Program-made: the position numbers and the translations under genes | NCBI GenBank assembly: GCA_029962745.1 | Contig: CM057153.1 | Location: 39,722,779-39,786,778 of the forward strand | Direction of reading: 5' to 3' | Length of the DNA stretch: 64,000 nt | DNA from: Echinometra lucunter | Lineage: Eukaryota; Echinodermata; Echinoidea; Camarodonta; Echinometridae | In this document: in pieces, positions 12,096 to 25,745 of the stretch | Layout: every line of letters starts with the position of its first letter | Numbering within the stretch: position 1 is the first letter of the stretch | Notes under the pieces: generated by a model | The model's input: the letters and a program-made list of their open reading frames with translations, nothing else | Told to the model about the DNA's origin: nothing | Database searches by the model: none

Positions 12096-15000
12096 TATAG
12101 AAAGCATGTTTTGCACATTTTGCCTGAAAGGCTTTGCCAGTGATCCCCCTCACTCTCTCTTTCCCTCTCTCTCTCTCTCTGTTTTAATGACCCACATGTT
12201 ATGTGGGGTTTTTTTAACTTAGAAGAAAAAAATAGTTGTTTCTAAGCCATCAATCATCAATCAATCTCAACTTAAGTTTGTGACACACTCCACTTACAAG
12301 ATTAAGGTAATAGCACCGTAATTGCATGAAAGCATCAAGCTAATTGTACTCATATCAAATTGCATTTGGATGTTAAATCGTAGGTCCAAATGTCAATGGA
12401 AACAAAGCTAGCATGTAAACGTACCAGATTCTCAAATGCTATTACCAAGTCTCATCTCCTTAGCAAGGGGTTTGATTTGTGCGAGTAGGAGCTCCTAGGT
12501 CAAATAATGCTAAAAAAAGAAGGACATTTTTGTTAAAACCTGGACATGCTGGAGGCAGTAATAGGCATCTGGGTAGGGTAGTGTACAGGGCCCCGTTTCA
12601 TAAAACTCGTTATCAATAAAAAAAATAAAATAAAAAAAAAAAACGAGACATTTGAATTCATTTGATTTGAAAGTAGTCGATACTGATATCATTGAACTAT
12701 TTTCCATGCTATCTGATTGAAATCAATGAAATTTTTTTAGCTTCATGATAAATGAAAAGACTAGAGTCTCATTTGGGCGACCGTTCAGTTCACATCTTCA
12801 GTAGATTCGGTCGAACGCTGACAACAGAGATCAACTTAATTATCGCCCGCATGCCTGTTTATCAAAAGAAGGTTAATGTTTATACATACTCGTAACCTTC
12901 ATTTGGCACGTTTGTCGTTATTTTCATCCAGTTTTCGGTAGGGCCTTGTAACCTGGAGGAAGAGAGAGATCAGTTGATACATCACCCCTCCTTTCACCAG
13001 TACAGTGTCAGAACGCACCTCAGTAAGTGAGAATATTCCCCAAGCATTTCAAGGTCATTATCTCTACAGGGGATAGTCAAAAGTCTCCTATTAATATGGG
13101 TCACGTGATTGAATAATACGACACTTGTGCTCGCAGGGTGCGGATATCAGTAGAGAATCAAGTTACTTGCTTCGTTGATCCCTGATCCCTTCTTTCTCAT
13201 GTTTTTCCCCCGCTTTTCCCCCACCCCACCCTCTGTCTCTCTCTCTCTCTCTCTCTGTCTCTGTCTTTCTATTTATTGGCTGTTTGGTGGCGTTTGTTTA
13301 GTGTCATTTTTGACATATTCTTCTCATCGATCCTTGCCCATGTCTTCAAATGTTCATTTAATCCTTCGTCCAAACATTGCTTTGAAAGACATGAATTCCC
13401 ATGTTCTTTTTCCCCATGCGGTTCTTTTCGTCATACATCAGATCAAATATTTTTAAGGCCATTATAAATTGCAAACCCGCCAAACAAGATCCATATCTTT
13501 TTCTCTATGTCTCTCTCTCTCCCTCTCCCTCTCTTGTTTGAGATGCTTCAATTTCTTTACTAAAATTTCAAGAGAGAAAGTCAATAAGGTTATTGTGAAT
13601 ATCGAAAAGAATACTGATCATGCTGATCGCCCCCTTTCTGAATAAAAGAAAAGGGGAAATCCAGACAGACTGAGTCATCTCATATTCTCTTGCTACACAA
13701 ATATTTTTTTTAATATTTCATTATTTTTATTATCGGGACCCCTCAGAAGAACAACCTGTGGCTGAAGAGGGCGATCCATCCCATGTGCGGAGAATTAAAA
13801 TCAAAATTCAAATTCATTTATTTCACATCTCTCAAAAAAACAAAATACAATAAGAATGAATGAATGAATAAATGAATAAATAAATATAAATATAAATAAA
13901 TAAATATGACCTGAGGTTTCAGTATCTGTTTCTTCGTTGTTTATAGAAGCAAACAAAATTATCATTCTTTTTATGTATTTAATTCATTAATACATGTTTT
14001 TTCCTTTTAAAGACAGTAGCACGAGATTTCATTAACCATTGCTGAAGTGTGTGTGATACGTATAACAGCATTTTTAGTGGAAAATTTTCAATTTGATTAA
14101 AAGTTAAGATACTAGATTAATTACAGTAAAGAACCACAAAAAACACCCCTTTCTTGAGTCACTATTGAGTTTCTAATTATCATACAATGAGCAAATACAA
14201 ATAAAGGTAGCTTTACAATAAAGATCAGTGAGGATTTCTATGTGTTACACAAGGGTATATTAATACATTTATAAGTGCATAATGAAAATGGTTGAATTGA
14301 ACATAAATCTGATTCTATTTTTTTTTCTCTTTGTAGAAAACGAGCTTTAAGCTAATATTTTCTTTGTAAGAAAAAAGTTTTGCCTAGGTATTGTTTTTTG
14401 TAAGTTTTCATTTGGTTTATTTTATTTATGTTTCATTCTTTTTTATTGTGTTGTTTTGTTTTGTTTTGTTTTCTAATGTTTTTGATTTTGGCTTTAGCTT
14501 ACTCTTTGACTGCTTTTCTACAAATACATTTCAGCTAAAGATGTCGTTTTGGGAGAAATATATATTTTACTCCACGTCATCTTATGGTTGCCTTTGTTTA
14601 GTTACCAGGCCATCCATATGATGGCCCTATTCTACCATCCAACCATTGAATAATTCATTACTTTCTTGAGGTTGTCAACATACATTTTCGTTGAAGTCTA
14701 CTCTTTCATTTATTGAAAAATTAAATTTGAGTGTTTTTGTCCTAAATATTCTTCTCAGACATGAATATTCTCATGTTACAGTAAACACTACACGCTTGCC
14801 GCACTTTAACACAGGATTTATGAGGCGAACCCGAGCAATATCGAACAAGCCAAGAAGAACAGGGGTTGAATTTCCAAACAATTTACGTCGCCTTTCACTG
14901 ATTGAAACAGCCTCCGTGATCAATTTATAAATTGCTAATTTTTCTTGTCAGCATTCATCAAGGTAGAAGCAACGTTGTAATTAACAGGGTGATGGTGTCT

Positions 15001-15129
15001 TTTATAGCTTACATAAAGGAGGACCTAAATCATAGAAGAGGCTGCAAATATAGCAAATGGAATAACCATTACGCCTCTATCTCAACGTCATTTGATATCA
15101 TTTACCGCTTTAACGTCTTCCCCTCCTAC

Positions 15130-15172
<43 letters not shown>

Positions 15173-18100
15173 TTCTTTCTTTCTCTGCATCTTCTCTCTC
15201 CTAGTTTTCAAGAAGCAATATCTACTTTTTCTGTAGTTGAATGTACCTTTGAACATTAAATTAGAAGCATGATATGAATTAATGCTTTCATTTGAACATT
15301 GCTTGCATCGGAATATGAAATGAAAAATAATTAAGTGGAAAGACCTGAGTAACAACTAGTATAAAGGAGATTGTTTCATATATAAAGGAGATTCCTTCAT
15401 AATGGATTCTGTAGGCTTTTACAATCAGTTACCAATATTATTTACCTAGCACAGGAGTCTTGTTATATGATACAAACTTCATATATTGTAATTCATGTCT
15501 ATACTTTCCTCTTTAATGTTGTTTTAAAGAAGGAAATTCTGTAACCTGGGGAAATGTTTTTAATCTTTAAGTGGAGAAACGGAAAAAATAAACACGTGGG
15601 CTGTGATGAAAATATTGATGAAAATTTAGAAAAGAAAAAGATGGAAAATGAAAGTGGGAGAGAACGGAAGAGGGATGAAAGAAAATAGATTCGTTTTTAC
15701 CATAAGGAAGAGAGGGAAAAAAATTGTTCAACCATGATTTTAAAAAATTGAGGAGAAGAGAGAAGAAAGAATAATTCGTTCATAAAATAGAGAAAAAGAG
15801 GGGAAGGAGAAGACAATTGTCGTACCATTACCCTGTGGTAGCTTTTCAAGTCCAAGCCGTCTCTTATCAACATTTTTAAGTGCTCGTGATGAGTTCTATA
15901 TTGAGGTAATAAAGGGAAGTCGGAGTGCATCCAATTTCAAGAAAATGTGTGTCCGGGGTCGAACGAGGCATAATGGAAAGAATTAGGTTACAGTGGCTAT
16001 AGGTGAATGCTCCCTACCTTCCTTCTCTTACTCTTGCATCGACTATCAAAAAGGTAGAGTGCATGGTCAGCTATAAAAAAAATCCTCAATAACTGTATTC
16101 TGCTAATCATGGGCGTCAATCCGTTTTATGATTTGGAAGGAAGCAATCAACGCATGTCATTTATCTTACCTGCAATGTTGAAGTGCATTGAGGTTATGTA
16201 TCCAGACCAATTCATTCCGATTCCATGATTAGGCTTAGCCCCAAACATGGACGCACCAACACCCACACACACACACCCACGCTTAGCCGCACACGCGCAC
16301 ACACAACACATCCACCCCTCCTAATCAATAATTGCGATTTGCAACCAAAAAAAAAACAGCTTTGCGTCGCTTGTAATAGGTGATAGGGTTTGCAATTGTG
16401 AATAAGCAATACGCGTCCTTGGATGCCCAAAATAGCATTTTTTCTAACTTTTTTGTTAACTTTTACAGCAGTTGTATGATCAACATATTTCATGCTTTCA
16501 TTGTTTAATATCCCTTTTCAAAGGAACAAATTTGAAACTGAATATATATTGATGTCGAAATTTTTGTTCAGGAAAATACAGTCATTCGCAATGATAAACG
16601 AAGCTAATTTTACCAATCATGCTTCAACATGTTATATGTTTGCTGTAAAAAAAAAATCTGATTTTAATAAAATAGCAATTGTATAAGGTCAGAAGGCGTG
16701 AAAACACTCGATGTTTGCATAATGATTTCCGATATTAATGGCGCTTCTGCTACTTCAGATGCGATGTTAAATGGGCAAGATGATGAGAGGAATCATCTCC
16801 ATGCAACCATCCCCCTAGGGCTGCATATATTACTCGACCCTCCTTTTATACTCTTTTATTTGATCCTGATTTCTACTCTATTCTCTGGACTTCTGGTTGA
16901 AAATAGAGTTCTTTCATTTATAAACGATCACATAAAACGACAGGAGTTATTCTCCTGTTGCTCAATAATGGAAAAAGCATAAAAACATTAAGGAATGAAA
17001 TGTTTGTGTAACTGAATATCATATCAAAACAGTGAAGCATATTCAACAGAGGCAGCTGGTATTTCGAGACATTTCAGGCTTTCTCTCAAACGTTTCTGAT
17101 AAAGGAAATTTCAGGTTCAACTGCTGATTACAAAACGATCTTTTAAGTAATGCAAAAACTTCCGATTATAATTGCATTCAAGGCTATCGGTTCTAATTTA
17201 GCATTGCGGGCATGATGTGAGGGACATAGCTACTAATCAGAATGGGAAAAAGAAATATCTACAACTTTTTGATGAAAGTCTGAAAATATCTAGAACGGGA
17301 TTGTGACTATAGGCCATTTGGATACATGGTTTTCTCAAGTGTGCGTTTTCCAATCAAGACCTAGGATTCAAATCTCCGTTTCGAGGGTTTTAGAGGACAT
17401 GTAACCAGGGTAACGTAGCGGTTCTAGACAATGTGTTCATAAACTGGCAACTGATAAACCTGATGAAACTGAGAATAAACTGAACTTTTTTGACAAATCT
17501 GTGGCTTCACTGTTGTCCAAGAACATTCCCTTCCCCTCGCCCTCCCCCACAAAAAAAGAAAAAAGAAATCCGTACAAAGTACCGACTAACAATCGAAAAG
17601 TACTTTTTGAAACTAAATGATGTTTGAATCCTGAATGAAATGTCTTCTCACGTTGTTACGAAGCTAGCATTAGTTAATCTAAATGCATTAAGTCAGTTTT
17701 GCAAACATGGATAAAACTGCCTTAATAGCAGTGGCGTATGGAAAGAAAAAAAAAGAGAAGTAGAAGGTTTTACGTGGCAGAAATTGGTTATTCCTCACTC
17801 CAGATGCTTCATGAATCATGCTGAAGGTCACCTTCAACAACATGGTCTGCAATGAATAGTCAACCCCAGAAAAATGGCATTCAGGCAGATTAAAAAAGCT
17901 AATTGTTTTATCATATGTTAAACTTGAATCTTTCAATTTCCACTTCCGAAACATTTCCCGTGGGTGTGTGTTGAGGGGCAATGTGCACAGTGTAGTGTTT
18001 GTGTGGGTGGCTTTATAGATAAAGTCATCATTTCTTTGCTTACGTCACCAAGAGAGAAACAACAGGCAGATCACTGGCAAATGTAAGGGGTAAGCGCAAG

Positions 18101-20190
18101 CAGAAAAAGATATTGCCGTCAACAATCGACAGTGGAGCCTACTTGTTCCGAGAAATCCCGTGATTGTTAAAGTTCCAATTAACAATTTGTTTTCTCGTTC
18201 ATTTTGAGCCTTCACCTTGTGACCATTCCGCCACTTCCCTAACCAACCTTTTTCTTTAAAATCTTTCAAATATATTTTAAAGAATTTGGCAGCAATTTGA
18301 ATCATTATGCAAGCATCATCTGTGCAATTAAATCAAACAAAAATCAAATAAAAACTACCGTTCATCAAAGTTTTTGATTACTGGTGGTTTAGGCAGTAGC
18401 ATTGTTGAGAGCTCTGTTACATCACAGCGAGGTTAGAGTATGTTAATATAGTAACTGCGTTATGTGTTTCATACACGTATTCTTTAATGGCATATTTTTC
18501 CATGAACCATTTTTAAAAATGCATTGATATATCATGTTACCATTTTTAATAAGAATGTTTACTACCAGCAAAGTCTTGAATTAAAGGTTCAACGCCTTTC
18601 TTTTAATATCCATTACAGATTTTCCTGTTTTGTAACAACTGTATATCTTATTAATATTTTGGTCAGATAGTAAACCATTTTGGTTTATAATCCACTGATC
18701 CTCCAAACATTGAAGATGAGTATATAAGATTGATTAATATCACATGTTCTATTAATTCATCCGGTATTTGATATTGGATTGTAAGTCCTTAATAATCATG
18801 ATAATCACAAAGAAATGCACGTCACAATAGGCGTTGTGCATGTTGTGTATAAGGACTTTAATATCTTTAAAATATGCTTTGAGGAGTATAACCCTTACAA
18901 ATTTGATAAACCTTCATATAATGCGAATCAAAAGAAGAAGTTTTGTAAGATTTTGTCTCTAATGTGTCTTATGCACTTTGCATATTTTGCCAAGATCAAT
19001 GAATTTACCATGTCTTACATAATTACATTATGATATAGTTTGCTTGCTTGCAATGCATTACGCAAACTGAAAATGGTCTTGAAGTGACTGCAATAAAATT
19101 TCACTTTCTACTGATACCATACATGACATTGGCAAAAGAACATAAGACAATAACAATAAGAACATAGACAGGCTGGTACCTGTGTCTATTTCAGGACATG
19201 TAAAAAGTAATTATATACCCTTCTGTTTTGCAGTAGAGGTTGATTAATGAATAGGAAATCGAATGTGCGACATCTTGAAAGGTGAACATCTGCAACCAGT
19301 ACCTGAGAAAAGGATCAATGTCATCAAGTCAGACATGAAACATAACACCTGCATGGAAGAGAGTATGTGTGCACGATATTCAAAGAATAAAGACAGTGGC
19401 CATGGTGGCTTTACTGGGAATTTCGTAATTGCATAATCACCCGATACTGAAGTAATATCGATAGATATATCTCGCAATCTGTTGCATTCTGATCTATGAC
19501 CGTGCGTTTGACATTTCAAACCAGGGTATTAGAAAGTGATAATGGGTGGTGATCTAACTTTTCCACAGATTACATCTTCAAAATGCATCTCAATCTCGGA
19601 TTGCATTTCTCAACTACAATCTTCCATGATTGATATATTTATGTTTAGAAGAAAAAAGGAATATTTCTTCCATTTTGTGGAACATACAAGAAAACCAACA
19701 AATAAAAGGAAAGTGAAAGACGAGAGAGATTGTCCATCTGCTAAATGGTTAGGGAAGAAATAATGCAAGTGAGAAAAGGAATACGTACCGGCCACAGCTG
19801 ACAATCGGGATAATTTGACGGGCCGCGGGTATTTACCCCCCCCCCCACACACACACACACACACACACATTCATGAAACACACATTTGCAATTTTACAAT
19901 TATTGCACAAACAAATAAACAGCAAAGTCAATTTTTCTATTCACAATTTTGTATATTTAACAAACGTACTGAGCGGAAACGACAGACTGAAATTAACGCG
20001 ACAAGCAATGTTATTGATTGTCGTTAATGTTGTTAAGGTAAGAGAGGGAATTCGAAGCTTTGTATATACCACGTGACGAGACAGTTATATTTTGAGTGAT
20101 GAAAACAGAGGAGAAAACTGTGTGTTAATGTTTTACCCATCACTGGTTGCATTTCATTTATGAGCTATTTTTTAAAATTAATTTTGCAAT
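12096..20190. other. Non-genic stretch with microsatellites
   Basis: CT tracts occur at about 12160-12181, 13228-13262, 13508-13533 and 15131-15182. GGGCCCCGTTTCATAAA near 12589 resembles a MITE terminus, but no partner end is visible. An A-rich (AATA)n block at about 13855-13910 resembles a retroelement tail. A CA patch lies at about 16258-16305. No exon could be supported. The 97- and 86-codon - strand frames at 17981-17688 and 18305-18045 are unrecognised and probably chance. Confidence 0.45.
19833..19869. repeat. Poly-C followed by (CA)n microsatellite
   Basis: A run of about 13 C is followed directly by about 11 CA dinucleotides. Both strands give spurious Gly/Val-Cys or Pro/His-Thr frames. 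Confidence 0.9.
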
Positions 20191-20245
20191 GCGGCTCCGC
20201 GGTCCACACCAGAAAAGCTCGAGGGCCGCAGGTTGGCCACCCCTG
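20191..20245 (-). mobile_element. Terminal fragment of a hAT-like DNA transposon
   Basis: Read on the - strand, the terminus is CAGGGGTGGCCAACCTGCGG followed by CCCTCGAG. The CAGGGGTGGCCAACC start is characteristic of hAT-superfamily ends. The other end and the 8-bp target duplication were not found, so this may be truncated. A GGGCCGCGGG patch at about 19820 could be part of the same insertion. Confidence 0.55.
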
Positions 20246-20848
20246 GGGTACTTCCGTGCTTATCAGTAAGTGACAATACAAAAGTCAAATAAACGAGTAT
20301 GTTCGACCTCCTTTTATTCACAGAAAGTAGTAAAATTTCATTATTTCATTTTCAAGAGAAGGAATTATTTCGTTTCTATTCATTGAAATGAATTTTGATC
20401 ACCTGTACGGAAATTAATTTACAAAGTTTCTATGTACTCATGTTCGGTTCAAGTCTTCACCTTAAAACTCTAGCGTGCCTTGAAAGTCTGAATGGTGTTT
20501 TCAGCTGTACTGCATCGTGAGGTCATAACACAACTCCAAGCCATCGTCACGGGCGTTTATAGTAGGGATGTTGAACAGGCTCATTTTAGGAAGTCATTGC
20601 ACGAATGAGATCTCTCTCCAAGCGGTTTCAAGTGACAGTGGTTTATCTTCATTAATAGATGAAGATTAGATTCTATGGTCTTTCTGGTAAATTGCCCATT
20701 GCGATGTGTTGGTTTTTCTTCAATCATCCGTCAATAAAAATGCGTCGTTTCCATCCGACTTAATACTTCTTAAGAGTCTGCTCCTAATCCAGTAATCATT
20801 GGTCTTCAGTCGTTGAACCCTTTGCCCGTCATTTCACAACCCTTTCAT

Positions 20849-21080
20849 CTCTCTCTCTCTCTCTCTCTCTCTCCCTGTCTCTCCCTGTCTCTCTCCCTCT
20901 CTCTATAGATCTTTTTCTTCATCAATTTGTTCTTCCTCTTTCTCTTTCTTTTTAACTCTCTTTTTTCTGTCTCTTTTTATCTATCTTTCTTTCTCTCTCT
21001 TCCTCTGTTTTTCTTCATCTCTTTCCTATTCGTTCCCAGTTTCCATCTATCCTTTTTCCATCTCCCTCTCTCTGTTTAAA
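20849..21080. repeat. Pyrimidine-rich (CT)n region
   Basis: An initial CT tract (about 20849-20890) degrades into mixed CTCCCT, CTTT and TTTCT sequence to about 21080. It is a simple repeat with no gene. Confidence 0.85.
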
Positions 21081-21889
21081 GATAAATGCCAGTTGCTAAT
21101 CCTTTTCCATTCTGTTTGTTTGTTTTAAATTGCAAAGAAACTCACCTTGTTTACATCATTTCTATGGCTGGAATTTCTAACACTATAATAATGTAATTAA
21201 TTTGCTCATCCACTGATCCCGAGTCAACGGTGGGATGTGCGAAATTTTACAGATTACACTTTGCTCTAATTTCTTTCTCAATCAAAAGCTTTTCAACCTG
21301 TTGTCTCTTCTTCTCTCTCTGTCACGGACACACACACACGCACAGCAAACACGAAACATTCATACATATATACATAATTATATATGAATATACAACAGCA
21401 TTGATACCACTTTCTTTCTCAGTCTATCTTGGCACCATTTGTCATCCATTACCATTAATGCACTACTCATTTCCATCTCAGCGCAGTGACTGCCATGCAA
21501 ATTGATTGAATTCGAAATCGTGCTCTTTATTTTTTCGCTCACTGTGGATAGCAGGTAAATCATATCATGTCACGTTCTACACGTCTCTAATAAATGTATT
21601 TTATGCCCCAAAACAAGCTGTTTTTATAAACCACTTTTTACGTCGAGGTCACGATCGTGGTATAAATCTTTTAAAAGTTTAAAAGCAAACAAGTGAACCT
21701 CATAAGCTTATTGCTTTTCTTTCGAATAGGATGTGGTATTTATGGTTACACTTAATGCCAAAAGATTATCTTGAAAGCCTCGGGATAATTCGAGAGATGT
21801 TGCATTTCATCAACAATATATCCGTTCTTAAGGCGTAAAGTGGCAGGGGATTATTGACCTTTTCTTCATCATACCGTCATGTGGCATCT

Positions 21890-21896
21890 TATATAA
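21890..21896 (+). promoter_or_regulatory. Candidate TATA box of the CRH-type gene
   Basis: TATATAA lies 194 bp upstream of the ATG at 22090, so a transcript would start near 21920. Between them, TTTTTTTATTTCGCAG (ending 21985) is a good 3' splice site, so the 5' UTR may instead be spliced from an upstream exon. The sequence alone cannot choose between the two. Confidence 0.3.
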
Positions 21897-22089
21897 CACA
21901 CTTTGGTGAAACCGAAGGCAATATTTTTGTTTAAATGTTTAATTTTTAATCTTTCATTTTTTCCGGTTCTTTTTTTATTTCGCAGAGCAATCACATTCAC
22001 AAAGGGACACCAACTGAGCCAAAACATACTTGTGGACACTGTTCGAAGGCCTTACCTTTCCCCATACCATCACACATCGTCGTAAGACC

Positions 22090-22303
22090 ATGATGCAGCG
22101 ATCACTCTGCCAGCTAAGTACAGCCATCCTGCTTGCAGCTTGTCTCCTTCTACAGTCGGTACAATGTCAACCTGTTGCAGACCGGAACACACATCAGTTT
22201 TCTCCCGATTCCTATCTTGAATCATACCTCATGTTGCGTGCCCTTCTCTCACCAGACAACACGTTACAAGAGCATTTCTATGATGATTTCTTGAACAATA
22301 TGG
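22090..22303 (+). CDS. CRH/DH44-type neuropeptide precursor, coding exon 1 (signal peptide and spacer)
   Basis: This exon encodes residues 1-71 and the first base of codon 72. The start is MMQRSLCQL, followed by a hydrophobic core (TAILLAACLLLQSV), and signal cleavage is likely after Cys26 (SVQC|QPVAD). The spacer is acidic and ends HFYDDFLNNM. The second Met of the pair could also initiate; no ATG lies upstream in frame. The exon ends ATATGG|GTGAGT, a near-consensus 5' splice site in phase 1; reading on gives Gly-Glu-stop, so the apparent short ORF is an exon. A strong acceptor at 21985 suggests the exon extends to 21986 as 5' UTR. It joins in phase to 36857. Secreted prepropeptide architecture is clear; the family call rests on exon 2. 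Confidence 0.8.
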
Positions 22304-23849
22304 GTGAGTAACAAATTCATGAAGAACGATACATTGTCTCCAGTGCAACAGAAATAATCTTTTTTCATTTTTAGCTTCATTTCCTATAGAACTTGGGGTC
22401 AAAATTGCACTTTTCTATCCATCTAATTCATCTCATATATTGTGTATTTTCTCGTTGTTGTGACTGTTTTGACTGTAATATACTCTGTAGCCTGCAGTTC
22501 TTACAATGCGATGTGAAGGTGCAATTATATTAATTTAAAGAAAATAATGTACTACTCTTTCGCTGAGACTTTTCTTAACATAAAATACGTCATTCTGATA
22601 CCATTTTCACTTTTTTGATGTTCACTGTAGCTCACTCAAAAGAGGAAATGCTATTTTAGGGTTTTGTACCATGTTATCTATAATAAAAAATTATGCAATA
22701 TAATTTACGCACACTCTCCTTTTAATTATGTCTCTTTTAATCCAGCTGTATTAATGTTGATATAAGAAGCAATACTAGGAACCCCTGTATGGGATACTCA
22801 CTGTTAATCCTGTCCTATTTCCCTTCTGTAAAACGATACATCATGGCGCTCAAACACAGATCTCTAGGATTGCAAATTTCGACGAAATATGAAGCCTTGG
22901 GCGACAAGAGGCTTGAGATTAAAATCGATTAGTTTTCCGTCCTTAAAGACATACACCAACCCAAAAGTCATTCCTTGAGATATTTCCGGTACTCGCATCT
23001 GTCAAAACCTTTCCTTGATCGAAAAGAATTTACTGCTTTTACCACTGTATATCATAAAAACATTATAAAAACTTTCCTGCAAGTTCCCTTTAAATGCACC
23101 TTTAACGAGAGTAAGTGGCATGGAAAATTCAGAGAAAATGTTTTAAGTAAATTGAATGAAAATAGAAAAAGACAATTTAATACAGTCAAGAATTGTTGAA
23201 AGGTTGAAAGTGAATTCAAGGCGACGAACAAATGCGTTTCATATCACAAGCCTTTAAACAAAAGACATTGTTAATGTACAGTTTATATCATTACAGTAAC
23301 AGATTATGTCAAGAAAATGATATTCTGCATTTTCTACTATACTGGTCATATGGAGTAACTCGAAATAACGGTAAATATTTGTGTACGGTGGGAATTTCCC
23401 ATATTCTTAATTTAAGATTAACCCACTGTTTATTTTGAATCAGAGATTGTTTTCTTCTCCGTTGGAAATTTCCTTGAGCAACGTTTTATTTTAAGTATCT
23501 GTATTTCAAACATCCGTCCCTTAAAACATTAATACGTCAGGCAAAGAAGCGGATTGGATTCAATGATTAACAGTTCCCTGAAGAGTATGGGATAATAAAA
23601 AATACATTTGACTGCAGGACATTGAAATTAGAAAAAAGGCATAGAGTTTCTCTCCATTTGAAACATGACTGCAAGAATCAGGTCCTGTTTTGTTGATGTT
23701 TGGAGTGGGTGAAGGGAAGATAAAAGACTTTTTCCTTAATTCATACATAGATTGTTGATTATTCATAGACTTGACTGCTAAAACAAACATTTATATGCTT
23801 TTAGGTAAGCAATCAGGCAATCAACGGCTTAATTGCTCTCCTTTCCGAA

Positions 23850-23934
23850 TCTTCCTCTCCTATCATGCCTATACGAACCTGGGTCCTTCCACTTATGAGA
23901 CCAATGGTCTACCAACAAACCATCGCTCTTCCTC
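23850..23934 (-). repeat. tRNA-derived sequence (Met-like), SINE or tRNA pseudogene
   Basis: On the - strand it reads GATGGTTTGTTGGTAGACC (box A-like), then GGTCTCATAAG with a CTCATAA anticodon loop (anticodon CAT), then ACCCAGGTTCGTAT (box B-like). The T-stem is poorly paired, so it is a decayed tRNA or SINE head rather than a working tRNA-Met. Confidence 0.45.
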
Positions 23935-24007
23935 CTGATTTCTTCACTGTATTTGTTACGATCAAAGTAAAATCATCCAGGATATGTGACAAGTATGCAT
24001 AGCTATT

Positions 24008-24140
24008 GAAGGCCAACGGTGCCATAATTCGTATCTACATACGTATGTCCAAATTAAGGATACGTATCCTTAACTTGGAGATACGTATCTTTAACTTGGA
24101 CATACGTTTGTCGATACGAATTATGGCACCGTTGGCCTTC
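24008..24140. mobile_element. 133-bp palindromic element (MITE-like)
   Basis: The ends GAAGGCCAACGGTGCCATAA and TTATGGCACCGTTGGCCTTC are perfect reverse complements, continuing as TTCGTATC / GATACGAA. The middle contains tandem TACGTATCCTTAACTTGGA-like units. It has no coding capacity. It would form a strong hairpin as DNA or RNA and lies in the intron. Confidence 0.8.
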
Positions 24141-24744
24141 CATACATAGCCACGCATGTCGTCGGAAAGAAATAGCACTCAGGATTGAACTAAACCGATG
24201 TCGAAAAGAAGTCATTAAAAATGCATTGTCTGTATATCACAGCTTGGATTCGTACCCTTAAACTCTTATTCGACAGTCAGTTAAATGGAGCATTAGAAAT
24301 CAGTTAGGGATTTCTTTATTTATGCATGTTGTACTGACACCTCGAACTAAAGAGAAACAGAATCCATTCTGCAACTTTCACCATGTTCAAGCATAAGCTT
24401 CATGCTCTGTAAACTCTTTATTTCACGTATCTATGTTAAATGTATCCTGTGAATTGCATCCAAAAATATCTTTTATCTACTCAACCCCATACTGTACCTT
24501 TACTATCATTCATGGATAAGTATTGAGTATCTTTATCATCCTCATAATATTTTTTGTGCAAATTTCATTTATCTTTTAAATCCGATGTTAAGGAACTAAT
24601 ACCTTCAGTTCATTACTTCCCTCCAAATTCAACAAACTGTGTAGTCATGGTTGCGAAATGCCTGTTTGTCATATGGAAAAAACCCGGAAAATTAGAACGA
24701 TCCTCTCAACTTTTAACAGGAGGAAGGGATTTAAGGTTAGGAGT

Positions 24745-24976
24745 CATGGCCGTAAGCAAGGGGAAGTTCCCCCACCCCCCCCCCCCCGAAATTTTCAACC
24801 CCCTCTTCTTTTTTAAAGTTATTTTCCCAAGAATTAAGCAAAAGTGTGCATCTGCATCATCAAATTTAAATTCTAAACATGCAAAAGCTTCCTCGTATGT
24901 GGAAGGGGAAATTCCCTCGAATATTGAACACTGAATATTGCCCCCCCCCCCGGAAAAATCCCTGTGTACGGCATTG
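24745..24976. mobile_element. Possible MITE with poly-C blocks
   Basis: The left end GGCCGTAAGCAAGGGG and the right end CCCTGTGTACGGC are imperfect inverted repeats. Poly-C stretches lie just inside both ends (about 24771-24787 and 24941-24952). No target duplication is identified. Confidence 0.35.
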
Positions 24977-25695
24977 TTAGCAGCAGCATCTTGCCCAATA
25001 AGTAGCTCCGTATCTTCGGCGATGAATGATCATTCAGATCAACTTCCTATGAACCGGAATCCTGATCTATGTTCCTGCTTTTTCCTCGAAATCGGAAAAC
25101 GCTAGAAAATAATTACCTTCAAGAATTGTCATCGATCCTTCTTGAACCATGCTTGAGATCACGTCTCCTCTCACACTGTCAAGATTTTAATGCAGGTCAT
25201 TCGATGCTAAGTGCACATCTTCATCCAGGACTACATGTTGAACAAGTCAGAAGACTGTTTGAAGCCTGACCTCATTTTTGGAATGATACTTTGTGTAATC
25301 GTAGTAGAAATGAAATCAAGGTTGGCAACGAGTTGCCCATTGATTTGCTCCGAACTATGTCTATGTCATTTACCTACTGGTGAATGCTTTATCTTTATTG
25401 TGAATTTTATGTAAATTTTCTACTATATCGGAAAATACTTATGCACCTCCTCCTTCTCTTGCGCATTTTTTCCCTTTACTCTTCTTTTTTTCCTGGAAAC
25501 TGTCGTCGTCGTTACAGTTACAGTCGCATTCATTTTTTTCAGTTTGCAGTGATATTAAATCATTTGAGAAGAATATTACTTTACAATTATATAGGTCACA
25601 TAAACTTGTGTAGGCGTGTGGGCGCAAGTGCATGTGTTTGTGTGGGTCGGATAATGTTACGCATTCTTTCAAAATCCCAGTTAAACACCCTGGAA

Positions 25696-25697
<2 letters not shown>

Positions 25698-25735
<38 letters not shown>

Positions 25736-25745
25736 TCTCTTTCTC
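25698..25745. repeat. (TC)n microsatellite
   Basis: About 17 uninterrupted TC units followed by degenerate CTTCTCTTTCTC. Overlapping frames read Leu-Ser or Arg-Glu runs and are not genes. Confidence 0.9.

Noticed and set aside
24554..24934. 126-codon + strand frame
   Set aside because: The middle crosses poly-C inside a MITE-like repeat, and the ends match nothing known.
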